From positions 32,662,260 through 32,726,259 of the forward strand of contig CM032127.1 in assembly GCA_018894105.1 (NCBI GenBank): a stretch of 64,000 nucleotides of DNA, given 5' to 3'. Positions 11,583 to 23,600 of this stretch are shown piece by piece. The translations under genes were made by a program, and so were the position numbers. Below the pieces are notes generated by a model that saw nothing but the letters and a program-made list of their open reading frames with translations, searched no databases and was not told the DNA's origin. The stretch is from Jacaranda mimosifolia (taxonomy: Eukaryota > Streptophyta > Magnoliopsida > Lamiales > Bignoniaceae). How positions within the stretch are numbered: the stretch's first letter is position 1; every line of letters starts with the position of its first letter.

Positions 11583-12510
11583 ATGATAGGTTCTTCTTTC
11601 CACTGGCAAGAGTTGGTGAGTTCAATCATACTAATCGTCATTCGAGTGCTATAGAAGCGATTAAGGAACTTTTGTTCCAGTTGTCCCTAACTATCAATGG
11701 AGTCTCTCTCCAAATCAGTATATTAATCAAAAGCATTATCTTTTAGTGATCGAATAAATTGCTTGACCAGATGATCTCCATGTGTCCCAACATCATTACA
11801 AGTCTCAATGAAATGAGCCATGTACTGCTTTGGGTTGACCTTTAATTGGTGAAACTTTGGGGCTGGTAATCGATCGGCATCTTCAAGTTGTCAATCTTTT
11901 AAGTATATGGCTTGGAGTAAGTCATAGACGACTTAGAACTTTCATCAAGTTTATTTTTGATAATCTCCATGATAAACTCTTTCAATGGGTCAATGGAAAT
12001 TAGTTTATCAGTAGAAACTTGTAGTTCTTTATTTGCAATCTTTTCATTTTTGGCTGATTGTTTCTTTATAGATGTTTAGCTTTTGTCCTGAGCCTTAATT
12101 TGTTCCTCCACCATGCAGCTGGCATCAAGATTGTCCACTTTTCTCATTAATTAGGAGATTTGAAAGTTTCACTCTTGGACATGCTTCGTGAGTCCTTCAA
12201 TAGCCCTCATCAAATTTGCAATTTGTTTCTCTAAGGTTGTAGTACTTGTTACCATCACCATCGCCATGCTCGAGGAATTTGATGTTGAGTGGAGAATGGA
12301 TGATGCAAATTTTTCCTTTAAGTCTCCATTATCTTTATTCAAATCAATAAAATGCAGCAATGCCTTTTCCACTGCAAGCGAAGGAGCCATCTCGGAATAT
12401 GATTGCAACTTCTTGGACATACTTCTTGTGGTTACACCAACACTTTTTACTTCAACACTTAAGGAATTTGAGGTAGTAATTTTCAATGTTGTAGTCTCGT
12501 TGGTGGCCAT
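11583..12510 (-). pseudogene. Ty3/gypsy gag, N-terminal part, broken
   Basis: The minus-strand frame starts at 12510 with an MATNETTTLK start and a GVTTRSMSKK segment. It continues to IANLMRAIEGLTKHVQE before a stop near 12169. Further downstream, broken frames retain the gag landmark EQKFLNRFYSTR followed by MIELTNSCQW near 11600-11700. This wording is typical of a widespread plant gypsy gag (I suspect the Tat/Ogre side). The protein would form the particle shell. The rest of gag and all of pol are missing; the frame stops at the 430 bp repeat. Confidence 0.8.
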
Positions 12511-12556
12511 TTGATACTTTAGTTTTTATGAAGGAAATGGATGAGAGGTAGAGATG

Positions 12557-12575
12557 GTTCCACTGGGCGTGCCAA
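12557..12575 (-). other. gypsy primer-binding site
   Basis: On the minus strand the sequence TGGCACGCCCAGTGGAACC lies between the LTR end and the gag start. TTTGGCACGCCCAGTGG is a recurrent primer-binding sequence of plant gypsy elements. Its position about 50 bases upstream of the gag start supports the assignment and orients the element. Confidence 0.7.
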
Positions 12576-12728
12576 AAATTTATAAGCGCAAATTTCTTTG
12601 TCTGAAAAAATAAAATTACAAGATAAAGAATTCATACAAATAAAATGAATTTGAAACTTATCAATTGTGGATCTAATCTCAAATCTAATTCTCTAATTCT
12701 TCCCTTCCAAATATGATCTTGAAATTTA

Positions 12729-13225
12729 ATGAGCTCCGTAAAAAATGCCTTGAACATTGTAGATCTCCTTGAATTTGATTTGAGAACGCCAATTCAAGGG
12801 CTTCGCACCTTAATATCGAATCAAATGCCAAAAATATATGAGTTGCGTGAAGAATGCTTTAAACATCGTGGATCTCCTTGAATTTAATTTGAGGTAACAT
12901 CAATTTGAGGGCGTCACACCTTAATTCAAATTAAACGCCAAATTTATATATGAGCTCCTTGAAGAATGCAGTGAACATCATGGATCTCCTTGAATTTGAT
13001 TTGAAGAAAATAACGACAATTCGAGGACTTCACACCTTAAGCTCAAATTAAATGCCAAAGTATGATGAGCTCCACAAAAAATGTTGTGGACCTCCTTGAA
13101 TTTGATTTGAAAAAAATAATGTCAATTCAAGGGCTTTACACCTTAATCTTGAATCAAACATCAAAGTATGATGAGCTTTGCGAAGAACACCTTGACTACC
13201 ATGGATCTCCTTGAATTGCTTGAGA
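12729..13225. repeat. Tandem array in gypsy LTR/leader, ~110 bp unit, five copies
   Basis: The landmark GATCTCCTTGAATTTGATTT recurs at about 12762, 12871, 12983, 13090 and 13204, and each is preceded by a GAGCT(C/T)...AAGAATGC segment. The copies are diverged. The array sits between the TATA box and the primer-binding site of the gypsy element, so it would lie in the transcribed leader of the element RNA. Confidence 0.85.
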
Positions 13226-13299
13226 GAATTGTTGGGATCCTTTAAAGTTTCTTTCATTTGCTAGGATTTGTGTTGTGTATTGCATGAGCTTTATAATCA

Positions 13300-13313
13300 C
13301 CCCTTTTATATAG
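13300..13313 (-). promoter_or_regulatory. TATA box of gypsy LTR
   Basis: On the minus strand TATATAAAAGGGG precedes a plausible transcription start some 30 bases further on. It fits the core promoter of the LTR and is the best TATA element near the gag start. Confidence 0.5.
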
Positions 13314-13874
13314 ATGCTCGATTGGAGACTTCCAGATTGACTTAACCTTGTTTGATGGTTATCTCTTCAATAAGATAATATCAAATATCTTTAATTCAAT
13401 TGGTCCACAAATATAAATATGCCACATGTCGCAACTTGATTAGCTTGAGATTGCCAGGTTGCATGACTTGATTTGATCGGCTAAGACACTTTATATCTTT
13501 AACACTTATCAAAATTTGATTTGAGCATAAAATAAATACTAGAATATTAATTAAAATTAACTATATATCTTTTTGAAATTAAATTTAATAAATCCCAAAA
13601 TATAATAGAAGCTTTTAAATTGATAACTAGCATATTATTTTACATGGTCACTTTCTAATTAGCTCAAAATTAATATGCCCAAAGTTCAATTTAATGAAAC
13701 TATGTAATGTAGTCTACATTAGGAGATGTATGATATGGGATAAAAGAAAAGACAAACAAATAATTGTCCTTCTCAACTGAAATCCATATCATATTTTATT
13801 TTAGCCACCCCTTTCAAAGCTGAGACACAAAATGCATTATATGCCCAACCAAATGCATGAACTAGACTATGACA

Positions 13875-16800
13875 CCCTAATTACATGCCAGTGTAATGTA
13901 ACTAAACACACCTAAGTATGAATGAAATGATTGGCTACAGTTGCTTGTGAGGCAGCTACACATAATGCACAACGTAAACCAATGTCGAAGACACATTAAG
14001 TGGAATGCTCTTCATCAACAAAAATTGAATCACAACAGTAGCAGTTGCGATAAATGCCGTCAGACAGCCTATATGCTAGCAAACAATAGCAGCACCATAA
14101 GTGGCTACTGCTCCAAGGTGAAACAAAATGAATCATGGACATAACAACATAAGGGGCGACTTATCATACACCTTGGCAACGCAATTCCACTAACCCATAT
14201 CAACTCTTACAAAAGTACATTTCACCTTGTCATAGTTTGACAACTTTTTCTCTTTCTACACACCTAACTACTAGGAACAAGAAGACCTTCCCAAGTTAGG
14301 AAACATGCCAAAAAATATGACTGCACATTCCTTGGTACTAAAGTTGTTGCTCACAACATGGCACTCAACTTATCGAGAAACAAAATTGGACTAGGTTATC
14401 CAATTATCCCAAAAATGCCTTTGATGAATCCACGAGGGAATGACTTACTTCCCAACTCATGGCCAAAAAACCCCAAATGTGGATCTATTACTAATGTAAT
14501 GATAGATAACAAACACAAAACCACAAGAATAGCACAACAACAGTTTCAAGGAAAGCCAACAGCGTGTCATAACAAAAGAAACATGTTGTCTTCACATGGT
14601 AAGAGAAAGCATGAAATCAGATCAATTTAACTTAACTGCATAGGCTTAAACCCTATGAAAATACTAAGGCATACCTTTTGAAATGCATGGAAAATGACAA
14701 TAATGGCTTCGATTAAATTAGTACTCATACCAGTCGAATAAGACCGACAACAATTATAAAGGCAAAAAACCAACCAAAAAAAAGAGAAAAATATATGTTA
14801 AGTGAAATCCACCCTCATAGTTAATAACACTTCACATCCCTAAGCCATGAATGCAACCACAAATAACATGCTAAGTAGCAATATCATACACAAATAACAC
14901 TTCAAATAATCCCTAATTCAATATTTGAGAACATTTTTCTATCAAAAAATAATATGTCAAGGACTAATTACTTACGCATAAATAAACCAATTCAATCCTA
15001 AATCATCAATATACAATGCGGCCATATATGAAGTAGTAATAACAAAATAGCCCAAAGTCATGATAACCATACCGAATGTACAAAGGAATGAGTGGGCTCC
15101 AATTTCATATGCAAGAATAATCTCAAATAAAGGGACTAGATGGTAGAACTGATAACTTAATCATGGAAATAAATAATAGGAAATAAAAAAAAAAAATTCC
15201 CAACATCTCAACTGATACATACCCAAAAAATTCCAATAGATTCATTTTTCCCCAAACTACAAAATGCCCATATAAATAGTACCATCATTTTATCAAATTC
15301 CCTAAAATTTTGCAAGATTAAGCTAACATAATACATGCAAATACATCAAATTGCAAATAACAAGCACCAAATATTGGCCAAGTACTTTGCGATGTTTGAG
15401 GGCAAGTGAAAATTGGTAAGAGGTAATAGATTTAGACGATCTGATGGAGGATTCTACCTCCATTTTCACACATGCAAAGCAAGGGACTTCTGTGCAAGTG
15501 TGTGCTGTGTGGTGAGGGGGTGTGTGCATCCTCAAAGCAGCATCTTAAATAGACTAGGTAAAGCAAGCAAGAATCTATAGAATCTATAGAAAGCTATAGA
15601 TTAGGGCACCCAAATGCACATACAAGGCAGAATATACTATAAATGGAAATGCCTGTATGAGGATTTCTTATAATTTTTAGGAATCTAGAGCCCTTTCTTG
15701 AAGGTTTTTCAGAAAAATTAAAAAAGAGAAGGACAATTTGTGAGGAGGATGAGAGATTTCTTGCACAGTGACACCAAAGAAGAAATGAGATAAGGAGAGA
15801 GAAACAATATTGTTAGGCTTAGAGGCTGTTTCTAAGACAACTCTAAAAATTGCCCCAATGACATGCTTTAGGGACTCACATTCAAATACACCTTTGGCCC
15901 TATCTCATGTATTATAAACCAAAAATGGGGGTTTTACCCACAGGTAATCACAACCTTAGTAGCTCTGATTAGTCCTCACGCAACATGTTAATTTGCATTA
16001 TAATATTTATATGTGTAGCATTCTTTTGTTTTTGTTCAATGGATATGAAAATTGTGATTTTATAGCCCCTCCTCCCTTCTCAATCCCCCCTGGCGCGCCA
16101 AGGTAAGGGGTATAGATTATAGGAAATTAAGTTTTAAAATTTTTAATTTATTTAACTTTAATTTTTAACACTACTAAATTTTATGACCTCATTATCATTA
16201 TTATTATATCATAATCTTGTATGATTTTATTACAATTTGACCATTTTATTTCTCTCATTATGTGGCCAATTATTATTGATTTTATTATTATTTGACAATA
16301 GTCAAATTGCTTTACTGTATAAAGGGTCCATCTTTTAGTCCTTTAATATAATAGTTTTGTTAACTTTATGTATTATCCTGCACAAGACTTAAGGTTCAAG
16401 CAATATGACTATGGATTGGTTCCTAGTCTCCTCGTAGTCATATACTTAAGATGAGAATTTCTTTGAGTTAATAAGATTTTATCATAAAGTCATGATTATC
16501 AACAAATAAAACCTACATATAAAGAGACATCACTGCTTTAAAACAATCGCAAATATCATGACTCTTCATTGATCTAGTTTCGATTTCGTCAATATTTTAT
16601 GCTGTTTATTTTATTATTTTATATGTTATAATAATATAATTTATAGAATTATGATTATGATAATTATTTCATTATATTGCTATGAATTTACATTTCATAA
16701 AAATAATGATTTTACATTCCATAAAAATAGGTGCAATTAATATTCTTCTTATAAGAATTATAATATGTCAAAAGTAATCATGATTGGCCCTTTTTTAACT

Positions 16801-17147
16801 TGTGAAAATATATTGAATATAAATTTTTAAAAATTATTTGTATATTTCAAATTCTAAGTTGCTGAGTAGATAATATTTAACCAAAATATAAATATAATTA
16901 AAAAACGTATACTTTAATTGACAGTAAAGTGGATATAACTTTACATTATCAATTATTTGCTTCAACATAACTTTAAATTATCAACTATTTTATTTTCATA
17001 AATCTTAAATTATTCTTGACATGGAAATGTATAGTTAAATTAAAAAGTAGCAATATCTAACCCTTCTTGGTGAAAATTTAATATTAATATTTTTGTTTAA
17101 TTAAATTATTCAACTTTAGACATACACCTATTAGATAGTCTCGAATC
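13875..17147. other. Long stretch without a recognised gene
   Basis: Three open frames of 67-90 codons (13941-14144 and 14358-14630 plus; 15323-15535 minus) carry no motif I recognise. On the minus strand a TCTATTTAAGATGC element near 15550 precedes the 15323-15535 frame, which could be a remnant promoter and leader. 16100-17147 is very AT-rich. A GGCGCGCC palindrome occurs at 16092-16099. Some of this may be retroelement LTR or non-coding retroelement DNA, but I found no paired repeats to prove it. Confidence 0.4.
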
Positions 17148-17413
17148 AGGCTAATTTGGTTGGAATGACAAAGTGAGACACAATGTTTTTATCCAATCAT
17201 ATATTTCGTTTGGTTGGAGTAATAATAAACATTCAAATCCATATGAATATCCAAAGCCCATTTTTATATATGCAATTCCCATAAATTAATCTGCCACTAC
17301 CCATAGATTTATTTATCATGCCAGCTAAATAGTACCACAATGATAAAAAATCACACAAATTATCACATGATAAATAATCATGAGATAACTTAAAAATTCA
17401 ACCAAACTAGCCC
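17148..17413. mobile_element. MITE family A, copy 1 (inverted relative to copy 2)
   Basis: The ends are AGGCTAATTTGGTTGGA and, read inward from the right, GGGCTAGTTTGGTTGAA: imperfect TIRs of about 17 bp. The whole 266 bp element aligns in reverse complement with 26046-26311, sharing TTTTTAAGTTATCTCATGAT after one TIR. It has no coding capacity. A target-site duplication is not clear. The terminal GGGCTAGTTTGG resembles PIF/Harbinger or Tourist-type ends, but the superfamily is left open. Confidence 0.75.
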
Positions 17414-18532
17414 GATGTGTTTACTTTATATATCATTTTTCATCATACCAAGAGATACAAAAAAATATTTTTAATTATTAAAATTATCAAAGGATAAGTT
17501 TTAAAATATGGAATATACGCATATTACATGAAAGAGTATTTTAAAATATGGAACATATGCATATTATATGAAAGAGTATCTTATTAGTAATGAATTTTAA
17601 GTTTCTAATCATACATACATAAATTTTTATAAATAATTTATATATGATTTATTTATCTATTGATAGAGAACTGAAATATCTCTTTTTATATATAAGTAAA
17701 TATTCAGTTCAGTAAAATATGCATGCCAAGTATAATAAGTAAAATCCACATAAAAATATATAATTAAGTAATTGAATTGTTATTGTATTCTTTCATTAAA
17801 TCTAATCAAGTAAATTTCATATGAAAAATGTATATTTTTTCTTTATTTACTTGATAAGAAATTGAATTAATTTCGATGACTTAACAAAATGATATAACTC
17901 AAAAATTTCCACTATTTTAGGCTCAACGTTCAAATATAGAACACATAAATAATCTTTTTTCATTCAGAGAAATAAAAAGCATTACGTAAAGGATAATAAA
18001 ACACGAATTCAATAATGAAACACATTTTGTATTTTAAATTTATGTAATGAGATAAAATATTAAATCTATGCCTATGAATATTTTGAACTTCTATAATCAA
18101 ATAAAATTTATTATTATGAATATTTAAAATTATTTCGTGAGATAAAAATTAATACTGTAAATTTGGATAAATATGATAAGATTTTAGTTTTATTAAAATA
18201 AAATTAAAAAGCAATTAACAAATAATAAGAATCTTTTAATTTAATCAAAAAATTTAAAATTTTAAAAACTTAAAATTTGATCAAAATTATATAATTCTAG
18301 GCAACAAAATTATGCTATATACAGTGGTGTATATATCTTGGATTGTGAGATTACTAGGTTAAGAAATCAGAAATTTGTGAGGAAAACTATGACGTGCCGG
18401 GCAAGAATATCATCTTCATATATATCGCTTTCTGTATGATTATAAATTGCAAATGGAGAGTATCAGCTCCACCATCCATCCATCCATCTATCCTTATATA
18501 TCCATCCAATTTTTATCTTCTGGAATGAACGA
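17414..18532. other. AT-rich region upstream of the P450 gene
   Basis: Contains a 41-bp tandem duplication at about 17493-17580 (TTTTAAAATATGGAA... twice). CCATCCATCCATCC lies at about 18472-18487 close to the P450 start. Candidate TATA elements are TCATATATATCG near 18416 and TTATATATCC near 18493. The second would leave a very short leader, so the first is favoured. No gene was recognised. Confidence 0.45.
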
Positions 18533-20160
18533 ATGAAGATTATGGCGGCCTTACCCCCAACTTCAGTCTTAGCCTCTGATTGGTTCTTCATCATCATCGT
18601 CTCACTCTGCATCGCGGCCCTTCTGAAATCCATTTTCAGTCTCTTCTCTCCATTCAGTAAAAATAACAACAAAAATATTCCCCCCGGACCCCCAACCTTC
18701 CCCCTCATCGGTAACTTGATATGGCTCCGCAAGCCTATCTCCGATCTCGAATTCATCCTCCGCCGCATCAAACCCCGCTACGGTCCTGTCCTCTCATCAC
18801 CATAAGAATTGCCCATCGTTCCATCATATTCGTTGGCAGTCACTCCCTTGCCCACCACGCCCTCGTCTACAACGGCGCCGTCTTCTCCGATCGGCCCGCC
18901 CCGCCGCCCACCAGCAAAATCTTGAACAGACCCCAGAAAGCAATTAGCTCCTCTGCCTACGGCCCAACCTGGCGTCTCCTCCGCCGCAACCTCACCTACG
19001 AGATCCTCCATCCCTCCCGCATCAGGGCATACTCCAACTCTCGCCGCTGGATCCTCTCTCTTCTTATCCACCGCCTCCTGGATACAGCCCAATCGGAATC
19101 CTCGGTGAGGCTGATCGATCATTTCCAGTACGCCATGTTCCGCCTACTCGTACTCATGTGCTTCGACGACAAGCTCCAGGAGAATCAAATCAAGGAAATT
19201 GAAAACGTGCAGCGTAGACTTCTTTTGGGTTTCCGCCGTTTCAACGTCCTTAACTTCTGGCCTCGACTGGGGAAGATTCTGTTCCATAAACGCTGGAAGG
19301 AACTAATTCAAATGCGCCAAGACCAGGAAAAAGTCTTAATTCCTCTCATCAGGGCTCGCCTCAAAGCCAAACAAAAGAGGGATATCAATAAGGATAACGT
19401 TGAGCAAGGGCAAGATGATGAAGTAGTGGCATATGTGGACACGCTGGTTGATTTGCAGCTTCCCGAAGAAGACAGGAAACTTGATGAAGAGGAGATGGTG
19501 AGCCTGTGCAGTGAGTTTCTCAGCGCAGGTACCGACACCACATCCACAGCTCTACAGTGGATCATGGCCAACCTGGTCAAGTACCCCCACATCCAGGAAA
19601 AACTTTACCAAGAGATAATAAGTGTCGTTGGACGGCCCCCACAGGCTGATACTGACGGAGAAGAGAGGACTCAGAAGGTAGTAGAGGAGGACGACTTACA
19701 GAAGATGCCATACTTGAAAGCAGTGGTGTTAGAAGCCTTGAGGCGCCATCCTCCGGGGCACTTTGTTTTGCCGCATAAGGTGACTAGCAATGTTGAGTTG
19801 GACGGGTACATGATCCCAAAAGAGGCTATCGTGAATTTCATGGTGGCAGACATTGGTTGGGACCCAAATGTATGGGAGAATCCCATGGAATTCAAGCCTG
19901 AGAGGTTCTTGAAGACCAATGGGGAGGCGTTCGATATAACAGGGAGCAGAGAGATCAAAATGATGCCATTTGGTGCTGGCAGGAGAATATGTCCGGGCTA
20001 TGCGTTGGCTCTGCTTCATTTGGAATATTTTGTTGCCAACTTGATTTGGTATTTTGAGTGGACATCTCTTGAAGGAGATGAAATTGATCTTTCTGAGAAG
20101 CAAGAGTTCACAACTGTCATGAAGAATCCACTGCGCGCTTGCATCTCTTCTAGAATGTAA
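18533..20160 (+). pseudogene. Cytochrome P450, CYP89A-like, one frameshift
   Basis: Intronless, as is usual for CYP89A genes. The start at 18533 opens with a membrane anchor (WFFIIIVSLCIAALL), then the proline hinge [14 protein letters not shown] break at about 18790-18796 (CTCTC) shifts the frame: the first frame stops 90 codons in, and the remaining protein continues in the next frame to 20160. It carries the I-helix AGTDTT (19525-19542), ExxR as [12 protein letters not shown] as FKPERF, and the haem loop [10 protein letters not shown] (19969-19998, Cys at 19990-19992). Without the break it would give about 541 residues, close to family length. CYP89A enzymes are ER-bound monooxygenases; one member oxidises chlorophyll breakdown products in Arabidopsis. 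Substrate here is unknown. It may be a recent pseudogene, an allelic null, or a sequencing error. Confidence 0.9.
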
Positions 20161-20629
20161 TGCCTTTTGACCAACTGGGATCCATTTTTTAGCTCATATG
20201 TCTGTGATTCACTCCAAAATGGCTCGGATGTTTACAGCATTTATAGGTCTATGTAAAATAAATAACTTGTCATGACTCATGACTGACATTATGTGCATTT
20301 TGCTGTTTAAATGGATCTGCCTTTTTTCTTTTCCTTTAGCATATTGCATCAGTTTCTGCTTTACTATTTGATTCTTGAATCTTGCTACCATACGTCTGCA
20401 TCAGATGATAGTGTTTTTGCACTCAAAATCTGAGGATCAGGGAATTCCAGAAGGGCAACAAAGATTGTTTGTCATGTATTAGTTGAACTTGATGAACATG
20501 CCAATAGAAAAATCTGATGCTGAGGATAGTAAGATAAAGCGTAATAAGCAGAGCAGAATTAGTAAAGAAAGTCCTGACAAGGTGTCTCATAGTAGCTTTG
20601 CCAACTGGATTATATTCATAAAATTCAGG
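20161..20629. other. P450 3' region and spacer
   Basis: 3' flank of the P450. An AATAAA at 20257-20262, about 100 bases after the stop, is a plausible polyadenylation signal. The remaining ~370 bases lead into the next pseudogene and show no clear coding sequence of their own. Confidence 0.5.
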
Positions 20630-23600
20630 CTTGGTGGAAATTCCTTTTTCAGAAAGCACTGATGATGCTACTGTCTTGCTGAAGGCTCAGAATACTTTTT
20701 CGCAAGCTTCCAATGGAAAATACCTCTCACATGATCAAAATCCAAGAGATGTGAGAGATGATAAGCCTTCTGATTCAAAAAATGAATTGTTGGGGGGCTC
20801 AACTCACCCCTTGGGTTCATTATTGGCAACTCTATCTGATGTTTTTGGTGATCCTCCTGCAACAGCCCTGAATGCCATCAAGAAAGATGATATGAAGGTG
20901 GAAATTTATCTCTTTACTGATGACTCTGATATGGTGGAGCAAGATGTAAGAATGTGTTCTTTCTTGTCTGATAGAAAATTTATTGCATCCTACTTCATAT
21001 AATTTGATAATATGGTAGATTATTATGCATCTGTGGTAGATCATTTATTTGTCTAACCATACTACCATACAAACAAATTTTTTATATTCTTGAAAATCTC
21101 TCTAGTAAATCTCAACATTTCATATGAAAGAGAACCTCAAGTATATCACCTATGTTTTTGATTGGTAATAGAAATTCCCTGAATTGTTCAGTAAACAGAA
21201 AAATGTTTCCTAGTCTTATTTTAATTGAATAAGACTGGAATTCTTGAACTTAAAGACATATACTGTATCATCTGTTTAATTTTGTACAACAGCTTTGTAC
21301 ATGTTTTCATGCATGTCTGATGTCTCTTGTTCACAGTTCAATTTCTTGTGCTTTATCTAGTGCAAATTGATCTTGTTGATTGAAATTTTTCTCAGATTTT
21401 TTGATGAATTTAGTACGAATACAAGAGTTGGTATTCGTTTTACTTAACTATTCCAAATACTTTTTAAATACAAAATTTCAAGGCTTGACGAGTAATATCT
21501 GAATCCATATACAGCTTTTATGTTTATAACTACTGCTGTCCACATTTGAGGTGGCATATTAGTGACTAGATTGTTGCTATTAGAATCATGTTGAGACTTA
21601 TGACAATGGCTGATATTTCTGTAAGTATTTGTACATTTTGAAAAGGTTGCTCTTAAACTTTGAAGATATGAAGGTGTTTATGAGCATGTTACTTCATCAT
21701 GTGTGATCATCTCATGCATAGACCATTTCTTCTCAGACACTGATTGAGGTTTTTCTCTGTTGGAAAAGTTAAAGTTTGTAATATATGTGGAGATGCAGGC
21801 TGGGAGGATTTGCTTGCTATTTTCAAATAAAATAAACTAGTTTGTTGAATCTTTATGAAGAAAGAAACTATATATGTCCAATCTCTAGTAATGGTGGGAC
21901 CAACCAAACCAAGATATAGTATCGTTCAACCTGACCTCAAACTCTTTCTTCCCGACCTGTTTAACTCTCTGCTGCAGTTATTTAGATGGTATTCCCAGAT
22001 TGAAGAGATTCAAATCCATCCCAGAACACATGATAGAAAGATATGAACTGTTTAAAATAGAAATGGAAAAGAGATGCTTCGAATTTATCAAAATGTGAAG
22101 CCTTTTTTACATCCACATGATTTGCCAAAATGATCGGTATTGACCAATAATAAAAGAAGATCTTGGTCCCTGGTGTCCCAAGAAGGTAAGAACTCCAACC
22201 TGTCTGGTTATACAAGAACTCTTATAGAGATGATGCTAATGCTGAAGTTTCTTCTATAGTAAAGAAGTCGGAACCTGAGTCAATAGATGGGTTGCCAAAG
22301 GCCTTCAATTCTAGCAAAACAGCTTCTCTTTCTCATGAGGATTCTTTCAAGGAGCTTAGATAAGGGCAGCTTGCAGTCCTCACACCGTTCTTCCACGGAT
22401 GTAGTCCGAGTTAATGATATTACGGAAGCAGCAAGCTTTGCTTCAGATCTATGAGTGCGTAATTTTAGAGGTTATATGGTGTACATTTTACATTGTCTTA
22501 CTTATTTGTGGCATTGAGTGGTGTTTTATTGTGACTTCTTATGTTAGTTTGTGAATGGCTGTGGGTTTTGCCCTGACAAGCATCATAGTTTCGATGTCCC
22601 AGAATACAACAATTTCTTCCCATTTTGCAGGTACTTTCTCAAAGTCTAATTCATCTAGTTCTTTAAACTCAGAACCAGATATTAAGCTTGTAGATCAAGA
22701 AGTTATTCAGAGGTAGAAATCCGATAAGGAATACGGCTCTTTTAGTCTTAAGGAGAGTGTTGTCAGATCGGTAGGAAAATCTAGGTATTTAATGCACAAA
22801 CTCCAGCCTCTCTGAAGCAAAAAAAAGACGTTATCTCCTAGGCTGTCTTACATACAGGATATGAAAAGTACAAAACAGAGGAGTCCATTTGAACATCAGC
22901 GCACATTAAGAACAGAACATCCATCAATTAATTCAGTGATAGTTACTTCTATGAGTTTCTACATCAAGAATTGATAAAAGACCGACATCCTGGAGTGAAT
23001 CTTCTTCACTTACTGCCATATTTACCCACCATAGAGTAAAACCCGTACAAATTGATGGTTTACTGATACAATGTTTTAATCTTTTATCAATTCAGTGGTA
23101 GTTGGTTCCTGATTTATCCAGTTTGTTAGGTACAGTTTGATCAGTGCAGTGAGTTGGTTCCTGATACAATGCTTTAATCTGTTAATCATTACCTATGCTT
23201 CTTCTACATTTTTCATTTTCTTCTTGGCCATGTGAATTTAGGAGATCATTGATACAGCCATCGTACTCTTTGGGTTTCTTCTGCCAATGGAGTTAATGAT
23301 ATTGAACAAATATCTAACAAGAATAGTTTGAAGGAAGATTCTTCCCCCTGTCCTGTTGTTGCCAAAAGGCCATCTCTTAATGCTAATAAAGATGTAATGA
23401 TGGACTACCTCGGCCCAGGGATTTTAAAATTTCTGGTGAGCCAATGAGGGAATATTCTGGAAGCCGCTTTCAACAAATATCAGCAAAGTCTCCCAGATCT
23501 GAAAGTGATAACCTCAAAGCTGCTAGGTGAGGCTGTTGTGCTGAGAAAACCAGGAGTGTATCGAAAGCATAGAGCTTTCACTCAATCTGATCACTCAGCT

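Larger units (their letters stand above)
12581..13874 (-). repeat. Probable 5' LTR of the minus-strand gypsy element
   Basis: The LTR end on the minus strand is set just before the primer-binding site. The outer end is uncertain; a TGTCATAGTC sequence on the minus strand at 13874 is one candidate, giving about 1.3 kb. It contains a TATA box and, downstream of it, a tandem array. No second LTR was found in the window to fix the limits. Confidence 0.45.

Noticed and set aside
12188..12514. 108-codon plus-strand frame
   Set aside because: Antisense of the gypsy gag start, which has clear family wording.
18463..20103. Minus-strand open frames opposite the P450
   Set aside because: They are shadows of the GC-rich P450 coding sequence; no motif in any of them.
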